Source: Profundicola sp964553105 (GTDB taxonomy: Bacteria; Bacteroidota; Bacteroidia; Flavobacteriales; Weeksellaceae). From it: DNA of 13,277 bases. Location: contig CAZKJO010000050.1 of NCBI GenBank assembly GCA_964553105.1, positions 1 through 13,277 on the forward strand. Direction: 5' to 3'. The notes below the pieces were generated by a model that saw nothing but the letters and a program-made list of their open reading frames with translations, did not search any database and was not told the origin of the DNA. Position numbers and translations under genes: made by a program. Within the stretch, counting starts at the first letter, position 1, and each line of letters begins with the position of its first letter. Below are positions 7,065-13,277 of this stretch, one piece after another.

Positions 7065-8222
7065 TTATTCTTGATGTGTTTGGAATAAGTGTTTTATGAT
7101 ATTTTTCATATTATTTGTTAATTCAACATTTCGTCGACTCATCATTCTTTCTGCCACTTCATAGGCTGCATCTAATCTAAATTTGCCATCTTCACTTCCT
7201 CCCCCCCAACTAAACATCTTTACTCGATTAGGTGGAAAACCAGATTTGAATACGTTGGCAAACGGCCCGACTACTGTACCGGTATTAAATTGGGTATTAA
7301 TAGCTGATTTAGCATGATCTCCCATGATTAAACCACAGAATTGTAAGCCCGTTTTTTCAAATTTATTTTCTGCATAATTCCAAAGTTTAACTTCTCCGTA
7401 GTTATTCTTAAGATTAGAATTATTGGTATCAGCTCCTAAATTACACCACTCTCCTATCACACTATTACCTAAGAAACCATCGTGGCCTTTGTTGGAATAG
7501 CCTGTTAAAATAGAGTTATTTACCTCTCCACCTACTTTACAGTGTGGACCAATAGTCGTTGCTCCGTAGATTTTAGTTCCTAAATTTAATTTTGCATGAT
7601 CGCATAAAGCCAATCCACCACGCACCATACTACCTTCGCAGATTTCAGCGTCCTTACCTATATATATAGGTCCATCGGTTGCATTTAAAATCGCAAATTC
7701 TACTTTTGCTCCTTCTTCTAGGAAGATATTATCTTCATTGATAACGCCGTTGGTTTCAGAAATAGGTTGAGAAATTCTATTTTTAGTCAATAACTCGAAG
7801 TCAAAAGCTAGCACTTTATCATTGTATGAAAACAAATCATAAGGTCTTTGAATATGAATTAATTCAGTATCCCAAGATTGAACTTCCCATTTTTTAGCCT
7901 CAAAGTCTTCGTTGGAACCTTTAAATGCAAGAATAGCTCCTTTATATTCAATGGCTTTTCCTTGTTTAAGGTTTAATAAAGTATCAAAAAGTTCTGCCGT
8001 TGGAAGATAAGTTGGGTTAAGGAATAAATTAGTTTCCTCTTCTTTCATAGGGAATGCCTCTGCTAAATATGGCAATGTTTTGTAAGAAATCTTTTTACCA
8101 AGGAATCTCTCCCATCTATCTTTAAGGCTAAGAATTCCCATGCGCAATTCGCCACATGGTTTTAGGAAAGTAAGTGGAAGTAGCTGTTCTTGTTCTTTTT
8201 CACAAAATAGTATGACGTTCAT
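7065..8222 (-). CDS. GlmU-like bifunctional sugar nucleotidyltransferase / acyltransferase (Bacteroidota type)
   Basis: Member of the Bacteroidota GlmU-related family (TIGR03991-like), thought to supply UDP-N-acetylglucosamine for peptidoglycan and LPS in lineages lacking standard GlmU. Seen: an N-terminal nucleotidyltransferase-like segment with PLTFLKPCGELRMGI at 16-30, analogous to the nucleotide loop of such enzymes, and a left-handed beta-helix from about 165 to 335 built of hexapeptide-like repeats (IYIGKDAEI, TTIGPHCKV, SVIGEWCNLGADT). His247 in NKGHDGFLGNSVIG aligns by eye with the acetyltransferase catalytic His of GlmU (KxxHLxYLGD). The 385-residue length is shorter than E. coli GlmU because the N-terminal domain is reduced. 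It lies downstream of rpmE2 but beyond a strong terminator, so it may depend on read-through or its own weak promoter. The exact sugar and whether both half-reactions occur are not provable here. Confidence 0.87.
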   Translation of the reverse strand: MNVILFCEKEQEQLLPLTFLKPCGELRMGILSLKDRWERFLGKKISYKTLPYLAEAFPMKEEETNLFLNPTYLPTAELFDTLLNLKQGKAIEYKGAILAFKGSNEDFEAKKWEVQSWDTELIHIQRPYDLFSYNDKVLAFDFELLTKNRISQPISETNGVINEDNIFLEEGAKVEFAILNATDGPIYIGKDAEICEGSMVRGGLALCDHAKLNLGTKIYGATTIGPHCKVGGEVNNSILTGYSNKGHDGFLGNSVIGEWCNLGADTNNSNLKNNYGEVKLWNYAENKFEKTGLQFCGLIMGDHAKSAINTQFNTGTVVGPFANVFKSGFPPNRVKMFSWGGGSEDGKFRLDAAYEVAERMMSRRNVELTNNMKNIIKHLFQTHQE

Positions 8223-8262
8223 AAAGAGGCTGTTTATTAATTATAACGCAAAATACTAAAAT

Positions 8263-8287
8263 AAAAAAGTCCCGACATAATCGGGAC
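8263..8287 (-). terminator. Rho-independent terminator after rpmE2
   Basis: GTCCCGA (8269-8275) and TCGGGAC (8281-8287) form a GC-rich perfect 7-bp stem with loop CATAA. On the minus strand the hairpin is followed by six T. It lies 29 bases past the rpmE2 stop. Confidence 0.92.
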
Positions 8288-8316
8288 CTAAAAAATATAC
8301 TATTATGAAAATGATT

Positions 8317-8568
8317 TTATTTCTTAAATTTCTTGTATTTATTCATGAATTTATCAACACGTCCAGCAGTATCAATCAATTTCTGCTTACCTGTATAGAA
8401 AGGGTGTGACGTAGATGAAATCTCCATTTTTACTAATGGATACTCAACACCATCGATTTCGATAGTTTCTTTCGTTTCAGCTGTAGATCTTGTAATGAAA
8501 GTCTCCTCATTACTCATGTCTCTGAACGCTACTAGTCTATAATTGCTTGGATGAATATCTTTTCTCAT
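8317..8568 (-). CDS. rpmE2: 50S ribosomal protein L31, type B (zinc-independent)
   Basis: Large-subunit ribosomal protein bL31 that helps bridge the two subunits. The 83-residue sequence starts MRKDIHPSNY, with the type-B insertion and the conserved SSTSHPFYTGKQ segment and a basic C-terminus (NKYKKFKK). There are no cysteines, so the zinc-binding C+ motif of type A L31 is absent; this is the C- form. It has its own promoter (TTTG, 19 bases, TATATTTG) and a strong terminator, so it is a monocistronic unit. In Proteobacteria and Firmicutes the C- paralogue is a zinc-starvation protein, but in many Bacteroidota it appears to be the only L31; I see no Zur-like operator. The ATG is preceded by AAAAGG at only two bases distance, too close for a normal Shine-Dalgarno. 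Confidence 0.97.
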   Translation of the reverse strand: MRKDIHPSNYRLVAFRDMSNEETFITRSTAETKETIEIDGVEYPLVKMEISSTSHPFYTGKQKLIDTAGRVDKFMNKYKKFKK

Positions 8569-8593
8569 GACCTTTTATTCTTATTTCGGGCTG

Positions 8594-8624
8594 CAAATAT
8601 AAGTATAATTTCTAATCCTACAAA
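8594..8624 (-). promoter_or_regulatory. rpmE2 promoter, Bacteroidota consensus
   Basis: On the minus strand TTTG (8624-8621) is followed after exactly 19 bases by TATATTTG (8601-8594), matching the Bacteroidota sigma consensus TTTG / TAnnTTTG. The expected start site gives a leader of about 20 bases. This is the best promoter in the window. Confidence 0.75.
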
Positions 8625-8638
8625 TCTTAAAATTAATT

Positions 8639-8646
8639 TATCTTTG
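8639..8646 (+). promoter_or_regulatory. -7 box for the beta-helix lipoprotein gene
   Basis: TATCTTTG matches TAnnTTTG and ends 16 bases before the ATG. It is back to back with the rpmE2 promoter on the other strand. No clear -33 element is present. Confidence 0.5.
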
Positions 8647-8662
8647 TAAAAACGAATAATTT

Positions 8663-10075
8663 ATGCCCAAATTTGGTTATACGTACCCTTTAGTATTTTT
8701 AATTACGATTTTAATATTAACTTCTGCTATGTCTTGTCGCAAAGACTTAGACTTCGAAAGCAATCCAAATATTGCCTTACAATTCAGCAAAGATACAATC
8801 TTTTTAGATACTATTTTCACTCAATCTAATTCTGAAACTTATTTATTAAAGGTATATAACCCGTCTAATGATGATATTTCACTTTCTAATATATATTTGA
8901 ATCAGCGCGAAAATTCAAATTTCCGTATTAATTTAGATGGTATGCCTGGATTCGAGTTTTCTGAAGTTCCACTAAGAGCCAAAGATAGCTTGATGGTTTT
9001 TGTAGAAGTTGCCATGCACCAGGCAAACAATAGAATGATTGAGGAAGATGAGTTAATTTTCTCTGACAGTCAACAACAAGTTAAATTATTGGCGATGATT
9101 GAGGATGCTATCTACCACTACCCTAACGAAGGCGAAGATTTTATTCAAATTAATGAAGACACCGAGTGGAATAACATTAAATCTCACGTAGTCTACGGAA
9201 CATTAAAAGTGGACAATGCTTCATTAAATATTGCAGGAGGGGCAAAATTATATTTTCATAATAATAGCGGAATGCTGGTTGAAAACGGTGGTAGTTTAAA
9301 TCTAAACGGAACTATTGATAATCCTGTATTGATGAGAGGAGATCGCCACGATGCTCGTTATGATAGCCTTCCAAAGCAATGGAATGAGATTAAATTAAAA
9401 AATGCCAACTTAAGTGCTAATTATGCCATCATTAAAGGAGGTAAAAACGGATTTGATTTAGAAGATTCTTCGGCCAATATTGAAAATACTCAGATTTATA
9501 ATATGTCTTCGAGTGGCATATTTGCAAAAAATGCCAATATTATTGCTAAAAATATCGTGATTGCAGACGCTGGAGATGCTAGTCTTAACATAGAAAAAGG
9601 CGGAAATTATGAGTTTTATTTTTCCACTTTTGCGAATGTTTGGAAAACAGGATTAGTTGGAATTAATGGACCCAATGTTCCAGCATATTTAAGTAATTAC
9701 ACCGAAGATGAAAACGGGAATGAAAGCTATGCAGCATTAGATGCATTCTTTGGAAATTGTATTTTTTATGGTCGTTATCCTAATGGTGTTTATTTAGACA
9801 AGAAAGAAGATGCTGGATTCAACACAAGCTTTGATCATTGCTTCATTAAAAATGAAAACACGGATGATATAGATTATGCAACTCATCCTAGCTTTATTAA
9901 TCCATTGACAGGAGATCCAATGTTTGTGGCTAGTATTTTTAGTCAGCAAGATTTAAGACTTCAAGAAGATTCACCTGCTAAAAATGTTGGAAATAACACT
10001 TTTAATAGTCAAGCACCCAAAGACATCAAAGGAGTTTTAAGAGATCAAAACCCAAATATTGGGGCTTACGAATAG
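8663..10075 (+). CDS. Beta-helix lipoprotein with choice-of-anchor-Q-like C-terminus, function unknown
   Basis: Exported protein of unknown function. Seen: a signal anchor at 8-24 followed by lipobox SAMSC, with acceptor Cys25. Residues about 35-145 look like an Ig-like or ASPM/SPD-2-type beta domain (TYLLKVYNPSNDDISLSNIYL). From about 170 to 400 come repeating short beta strands with Asn/Gly turns (GTLKVDNASLNIAGGAKLYF, NGFDLEDSSANIENTQIYN), as in right-handed parallel beta-helix proteins. The C-terminus SPAKNVGNN ... DIKGVLRDQNPNIGAYE is the signature end of choice-of-anchor-Q proteins. It is 470 residues and looks complete. Such proteins are common in Bacteroidota; some relatives bind or cut polysaccharides, but I see no recognisable lyase residues. 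It is divergent from rpmE2, stands alone, and has no hairpin terminator after it. Confidence 0.9.
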   Translation: MPKFGYTYPLVFLITILILTSAMSCRKDLDFESNPNIALQFSKDTIFLDTIFTQSNSETYLLKVYNPSNDDISLSNIYLNQRENSNFRINLDGMPGFEFSEVPLRAKDSLMVFVEVAMHQANNRMIEEDELIFSDSQQQVKLLAMIEDAIYHYPNEGEDFIQINEDTEWNNIKSHVVYGTLKVDNASLNIAGGAKLYFHNNSGMLVENGGSLNLNGTIDNPVLMRGDRHDARYDSLPKQWNEIKLKNANLSANYAIIKGGKNGFDLEDSSANIENTQIYNMSSSGIFAKNANIIAKNIVIADAGDASLNIEKGGNYEFYFSTFANVWKTGLVGINGPNVPAYLSNYTEDENGNESYAALDAFFGNCIFYGRYPNGVYLDKKEDAGFNTSFDHCFIKNENTDDIDYATHPSFINPLTGDPMFVASIFSQQDLRLQEDSPAKNVGNNTFNSQAPKDIKGVLRDQNPNIGAYE

Positions 10076-10080
10076 GTATT

Positions 10081-10129
10081 TCGGTTCTCTGTTCTCGGTT
10101 CTTGGTTCACAGTTTTCCGTTTGCTGTTA
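10081..10129 (+). repeat. Degenerate 7-bp tandem repeat, seven units
   Basis: Seven heptamers in perfect register: TCGGTTC, TCTGTTC, TCGGTTC, TTGGTTC, ACAGTTT, TCCGTTT, GCTGTTA. All share GTT at positions 4-6, and the match to TCGGTTC decays towards the 3' end. It lies between the stop codons of two converging genes, starting five bases past the first. Copies of this style (GAACCGA on the other strand) are, to my recollection, scattered between genes in Flavobacteriia. Confidence 0.8.
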
Positions 10130-10140
10130 TCCCCTCATCG

Positions 10141-10533
10141 TTAATTGTGCTCAGGTTTATTAATTCCGTGGAAATGAATAATAAATTTCAAATACTCAAA
10201 GACATATAATATTGTCATTACGATGTACATAACTAAAACACAAACAAAAACCACATCCGGCATAAAAGGTTTTATTTCAGAAAAAACTAATAGCATTCGA
10301 AATGCAATAAACAATAGAATTAAAATGAAAGCTTGAATAAAACTTTTTTCTAATGATGTTTCGAACGCCCCTGTCAACCAATTCCAGTTTTTAAGACGAT
10401 TGGTGATTTTATACTGACCGCTTTCTAAGTCTTTTTCAAGATATATATAAAGCTGATAATTTAATTTCACCTCAAGCGTATAATCGTTTAGCTCTAAGTA
10501 TGAATACTTATTTATCCTTAAAAAATCTTTTAC
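10141..10533 (-). CDS. Unknown membrane protein, C-terminal 130 residues (N-terminus lost in assembly gap)
   Basis: Reading frame open from the N run to a TAA stop, so only the C-terminal 130 residues are visible; the start is missing. I do not recognise the family. Numbering from the first visible residue: a soluble stretch with aromatic beta-like sequence (SYLELNDYTLEVKLNYQLYI) at 11-30, then two hydrophobic helices at about 65-84 (FIQAFILILLFIAFRMLLVF) and 93-117 (VVFVCVLVMYIVMTILYV), and a short polar tail GINKPEHN. Base composition is like the neighbours. The gene converges on the beta-helix lipoprotein gene across the heptamer repeat. Whether it is co-transcribed with rluD is unknowable because of the gap. 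Confidence 0.65.
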   Translation of the reverse strand, partial: VKDFLRINKYSYLELNDYTLEVKLNYQLYIYLEKDLESGQYKITNRLKNWNWLTGAFETSLEKSFIQAFILILLFIAFRMLLVFSEIKPFMPDVVFVCVLVMYIVMTILYVFEYLKFIIHFHGINKPEHN

Positions 10534-10633
10534 NNNNNNNNNNNNNNNNNNNNNNNNNNNNNNNNNNNNNNNNNNNNNNNNNNNNNNNNNNNNNNNNNNN
10601 NNNNNNNNNNNNNNNNNNNNNNNNNNNNNNNNN
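10534..10633. other. Assembly gap, 100 N
   Basis: Exactly 100 N, the conventional size for a scaffold gap of unknown length. It removes the end of rluD and the start of the membrane protein gene. Reading frames that appear to run through it are artefacts. Confidence 0.98.
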
Positions 10634-11657
10634 TTGCATATACACGCCATTTCTCTAAAAGCGCAGTAATATCGTCTGGTATTGCACTTTCAAAATGCAT
10701 CTTTTCTCCTGTAGTCGGATGAGTGAAGCCTAAAGTTTTAGCATGCAAAGCCTGTCTTGGACATATTGCAAAACAGTTATCTACGAATTGTTTATATTTT
10801 GTAAAAGAAGTCCCTTTTAAAATTTTATCGCCTCCATATCGCTCATCATTAAATAAAGTATGACCAATGTGCTTCATGTGCACACGGATTTGGTGCGTTC
10901 TTCCCGTTTCTAACTTACACTCCACCAAGCTAACATAACCCAACCTTTCTAGGACTTTGTAATGCGTCACAGCATGTTTACCTTGACTCCCATCCGGAAA
11001 AACAGCCATCTGCAGACGATTACTCACATGTCTTCCTATATTTCCTTCTATCCTCCCTTGGTCCTCTTCTACATCACCCCAAACCACCGCATGATAACGT
11101 CTTTCAGTACTACGATCATAGAATTGTTTAGCCAAATGATTCATAGCAAATTCAGTTTTAGCCACAACTAAAAGTCCGCTCGTGTCTTTATCAATTCTAT
11201 GCACCAAACCTGGACGGTCTAAATCTGCGTTAAGGTTTGGTAAATTATCAAAATGAAATTTTAAGGCATTTACTAAGGTTCCCGAATGATTTCCATGACC
11301 AGGATGTACAACCATACCTGCAGGTTTGTTCACAACCAAGACTTGATCGTCTTCATAGACAATATCTAAAGGAATATCTTGGGCTATTAAATTTGATTCT
11401 CTCGGTGGATAAGATAAAACCACTTTTACCTCATCATGAGGCTTAACCTTATGATTGGACTTAACCTTTTCACCATTTACAAGTATGTTTCCAGCTTCGG
11501 CTGCTTTTTGAATTTTACTTCGTGAGGCAGATTCTATAAAATTAGATAAAAACTTATCTACTCTTAAAGGTTTTTGACCTTTGTTTGCCGTGAAACTATA
11601 ATGTTCGTATAACTCCTCTTCTTCGTTTTCTTCTGGTGATTCTTGTTGGTTTCTCAT
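10634..11657 (-). CDS. rluD: RluA-family 23S rRNA pseudouridine synthase (RluD-like), 3' end in gap
   Basis: Converts specific uridines of 23S rRNA (helix 69 for RluD) to pseudouridine. Seen: an acidic N-terminal extension (about 6-16), an S4 RNA-binding domain at about 31-90 (LRVDKFLSNF ... GNILVNGEKVKSNHKV), then the catalytic domain with NKPAGMVVHPGHG at 110-122 and the signature GLVHRIDKDTSGLLV, with catalytic Asp156. The GRTHQIRVHMKHIGHTLFND motif follows. 341 codons are visible before the N run; the last residues EKWRVYA are typical of the end of the protein, so probably only a few residues are missing. Its ATG overlaps the stop of the PASTA gene by one base (TAATG), which implies translational coupling in one operon. 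RluA/RluC-type specificity cannot be excluded, but the S4 domain and gene context favour RluD. Confidence 0.94.
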
Positions 11658-12664
11658 TAGTCTATCGAAATACCTATCGTGTCAATTTTCTTTGGTCCTG
11701 TTGCTGCTGGCGCTTTTGGCTCTTCTTTAGGACGCATTTGCTCGTTGGTATTTTGGTCGTATTTAATAGCATTTCTAATTTCTTCTGGTAAATCGCTGAT
11801 ATCTATCGTTCTAGAACTTTCGATAGAATTATAAAACAAAGAATCCTTTTCGTCTAATTTTCTTCTATATACTAAATCCAAAGAATCTATTTCTTTTCTT
11901 AACTGCGAAGATGGCTTCTTAGATAACCATAAAGAAACAGGCAATCCTTCGTCATAATTATCATTTGGTGGCGGATCTTGATAAACCACTTTAGTGCCTA
12001 TGGTATCTCTAGTTCCTCCTAAATAATATATCTGACCCAAATCAAAAAACTTATTTTTAAGTATAGCTTTAGCCTCTTGTAAAGTTAAACCTTCAACTTG
12101 TGGCACAGGCATGTCCATTTTGAACCCTCTTCCTAAAACTAAATCAATCTTAGCTCCTTTAGGTAGTAACTTTCCTGCTTGAATGGTATCTCCATTAAAC
12201 ATAACGCCTAAAACTGCATCTCTAGCAGGGTCTTCAACGTAAATAGTATCTCCTAAAACGAATCCTCTTAAATGTAACTGAGTTATCGCCAAACGGCTAC
12301 TTTTATCGATTAAATCAGGTAATTCAACCGGACGCCATGTACTTGGATTGGACTTAATAAAAATACGTCTTCCTGGCTTAACTTTTGAACCTTGTAATGG
12401 ATAAAAATCTAAAATAGCATACGGAGGATAATCCTCGGTGAACTTAACACTATCTACTTCATACCGTAAATCTAGCTCTTCTAATTTTTGAATAGCTTCA
12501 TTAATATTTAATGTAGATAAATCGGGTACTTCTACCGAAACACCATGCTTTGTATAATTATCTAAAAACTTGAAAGCATAGAACCAAAGACCAATTAGAA
12601 GTGCTCCTCCTAATATAATACTTAGCCATAATTTCCAACTAATTAGTGCTTTGAAAAAATTCAT
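11657..12664 (-). CDS. Membrane-anchored PASTA-domain protein
   Basis: PASTA domains bind peptidoglycan fragments or beta-lactams when attached to Ser/Thr kinases or PBPs; here they stand alone. Seen: a short cytoplasmic N-terminus, one membrane helix at about 12-34, then three PASTA-like units at about 43-106 (VEVPDLSTLNINEAIQKLEE), 112-178 (VELPDLIDKSSRLAITQLHL) and 185-249 (MPVPQVEGLTLQEAKAILKN), each ending in a PGxxI/KGAxI-type strand. The last 85 residues are polar and charged with a Pro/Lys-rich stretch near 313-328 and no recognisable domain. There is no kinase or transpeptidase domain. It is first in the operon with rluD and divergent from ddl, an arrangement I recall as common in Flavobacteriia, which points to a cell-wall role. 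The actual function is unknown. Confidence 0.92.
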   Translation of the reverse strand: MNFFKALISWKLWLSIILGGALLIGLWFYAFKFLDNYTKHGVSVEVPDLSTLNINEAIQKLEELDLRYEVDSVKFTEDYPPYAILDFYPLQGSKVKPGRRIFIKSNPSTWRPVELPDLIDKSSRLAITQLHLRGFVLGDTIYVEDPARDAVLGVMFNGDTIQAGKLLPKGAKIDLVLGRGFKMDMPVPQVEGLTLQEAKAILKNKFFDLGQIYYLGGTRDTIGTKVVYQDPPPNDNYDEGLPVSLWLSKKPSSQLRKEIDSLDLVYRRKLDEKDSLFYNSIESSRTIDISDLPEEIRNAIKYDQNTNEQMRPKEEPKAPAATGPKKIDTIGISID

Positions 12665-12683
12665 AGGTTATTATAATATTGGA

Positions 12684-12691
12684 CAAAGATA
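12684..12691 (-). promoter_or_regulatory. -7 box for the PASTA-rluD operon
   Basis: Minus-strand TATCTTTG matches TAnnTTTG, 19 bases upstream of the PASTA start codon in the 100-base divergent region shared with ddl. No -33 TTG is at the normal distance. No matching box was found for ddl on the other strand. Confidence 0.5.
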
Positions 12692-12764
12692 AAAATTAAT
12701 GTTATATGTAGTTGATTGAACGTAAATCTCCAAGAATTATTTAATTTTATCAAAATTTTGAAGC

Positions 12765-13277
12765 ATGAAAAAAGTTGCCGTTGTCATGGGTGGATACTCC
12801 GATGAATACAAGGTTTCATTGAAATCTGGCCAATTAATTTATGATAGTATCGATAGAGATTTATACGAACCATATAAAGTTGTTATTCTAGAAAACAATT
12901 GGTACGCAGAGGTTGAGGGTCATACCTATGAACTGCACAAAGGTGATTTCTCATTTGATATGAATGGACAAAAGATAGCGTTTGATGTTATTTTTAATAT
13001 TATTCATGGTACACCAGGTGAAGATGGTTTTTTACAAGCTTATTGGGATATTTTAGGAATTCCATATACGGGTTGTGGGCACTATCTTTCTGCTTTAACT
13101 TTTAACAAAAAGGACACATTAGCGGTACTACATAAATATGATATCCCTATGGCCAAGTCTTTTTACTTGACTAAAGGAGATGATATAAATCTAGACAAGA
13201 TTGTTAAAAAAGTAGGCTTACCTTGTTTTGTAAAACCCAACCAATCGGGTTCGAGTTTGGGCATTTCTAAAGTTAAA
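12765..13277 (+). CDS. ddl: D-alanine--D-alanine ligase, N-terminal 171 residues (runs off window)
   Basis: Cytoplasmic ATP-grasp enzyme joining two D-alanines for the peptidoglycan stem peptide. The frame starts at ATG 12765 (MKKVAVVMGGYSDEYKVSLK) and is open to the window end. Seen: the N-terminal GGYSDE motif with Glu14, equivalent to the substrate-contacting Glu of E. coli DdlB; HGTPGEDG at 81-88, the conserved Ddl segment; LGIPYTGCG at about 96-104; and the start of the ATP-grasp domain with Lys in FVKPNQSGSSLGISKV. About half of the usual length of just over 300 residues is present, truncated only by the window edge. It is divergently transcribed from the PASTA-rluD operon. GGYSDE replaces the usual GGxSxE-R with Tyr after the acid, still within family variation. 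Confidence 0.96.
   Translation, partial: MKKVAVVMGGYSDEYKVSLKSGQLIYDSIDRDLYEPYKVVILENNWYAEVEGHTYELHKGDFSFDMNGQKIAFDVIFNIIHGTPGEDGFLQAYWDILGIPYTGCGHYLSALTFNKKDTLAVLHKYDIPMAKSFYLTKGDDINLDKIVKKVGLPCFVKPNQSGSSLGISKVK

Noticed and set aside
8569..8576. AAAAGG before rpmE2 as a Shine-Dalgarno site
   Set aside because: Only two bases from the ATG, too close for normal pairing; probably AT-rich leader composition.
10081..10129. Heptamer array as a CRISPR or IS end
   Set aside because: Units are 7 bp with no spacers, no cas genes, no transposase and no terminal inverted repeats nearby.
10962..11446. Two 69-codon plus-strand frames inside rluD (10962-11171 and 11237-11446)
   Set aside because: Both are antisense to conserved RluD motifs and resemble no protein family.
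10141..11657. Reading frames that appear to continue through the N run
   Set aside because: X residues are translations of N; frame and distance across the gap are arbitrary. The genes were cut at the gap edges.

Overview
The window looks like chromosomal DNA of a member of the Bacteroidota, most likely order Flavobacteriales. Evidence: AT-rich sequence; lipoproteins with Bacteroidota-style lipoboxes; promoters with a TAnnTTTG -7 box instead of sigma70 TATAAT; little sign of Shine-Dalgarno sequences; the Bacteroidota-type GlmU-related protein; and the flavobacterial gene set ddl / PASTA protein / rluD. A run of exactly 100 N (10534-10633) marks it as a draft scaffold, so linkage across that point is assumed, not shown.

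Layout. 28-3447 (+): two secreted zinc-peptidase lipoproteins, an M3 oligopeptidase and an unassigned metzincin, separated by a terminator. 3469-3504: a bidirectional terminator between converging genes. 3524-6788 (-): three lipid-type enzymes, read in transcription order as a cystathionine-beta-synthase-like PLP enzyme, a classical SDR, and an alpha-oxoamine synthase (serine palmitoyltransferase family). 7065-8568 (-): a GlmU-like sugar nucleotidyltransferase/acyltransferase and, upstream of it, zinc-free ribosomal protein L31 (rpmE2) with a clear promoter and terminator. 8663-10075 (+): a beta-helix lipoprotein followed by a degenerate 7-bp tandem repeat. 10141-10533 (-): the C-terminal part of an unknown two-helix membrane protein, cut by the N gap. 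10634-12664 (-): rluD (last codons lost in the gap) and, overlapping it by one base, a PASTA-domain membrane protein. 12765-13277 (+): the first 171 codons of ddl, divergent from the PASTA gene.

The most interesting region is 3524-6788. The three enzyme families match, one for one, those of the capnine (sulfonolipid) pathway described in Capnocytophaga and relatives: CapA, a CBS-related cysteate synthase; CapB, cysteate C-acyltransferase; and CapC, an SDR 3-keto reductase. If right, this locus makes the whole sulfonolipid long-chain base from O-phosphoserine, sulfite and a fatty acyl donor. The alternative is a sphinganine-type pathway (SPT plus ketosphinganine reductase) with an unrelated PLP neighbour. 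The rest is mostly envelope and housekeeping: peptidoglycan precursor supply (GlmU-like, Ddl), ribosome (L31, RluD) and exported lipoproteins. I saw no mobile element, CRISPR array, tRNA or rRNA.
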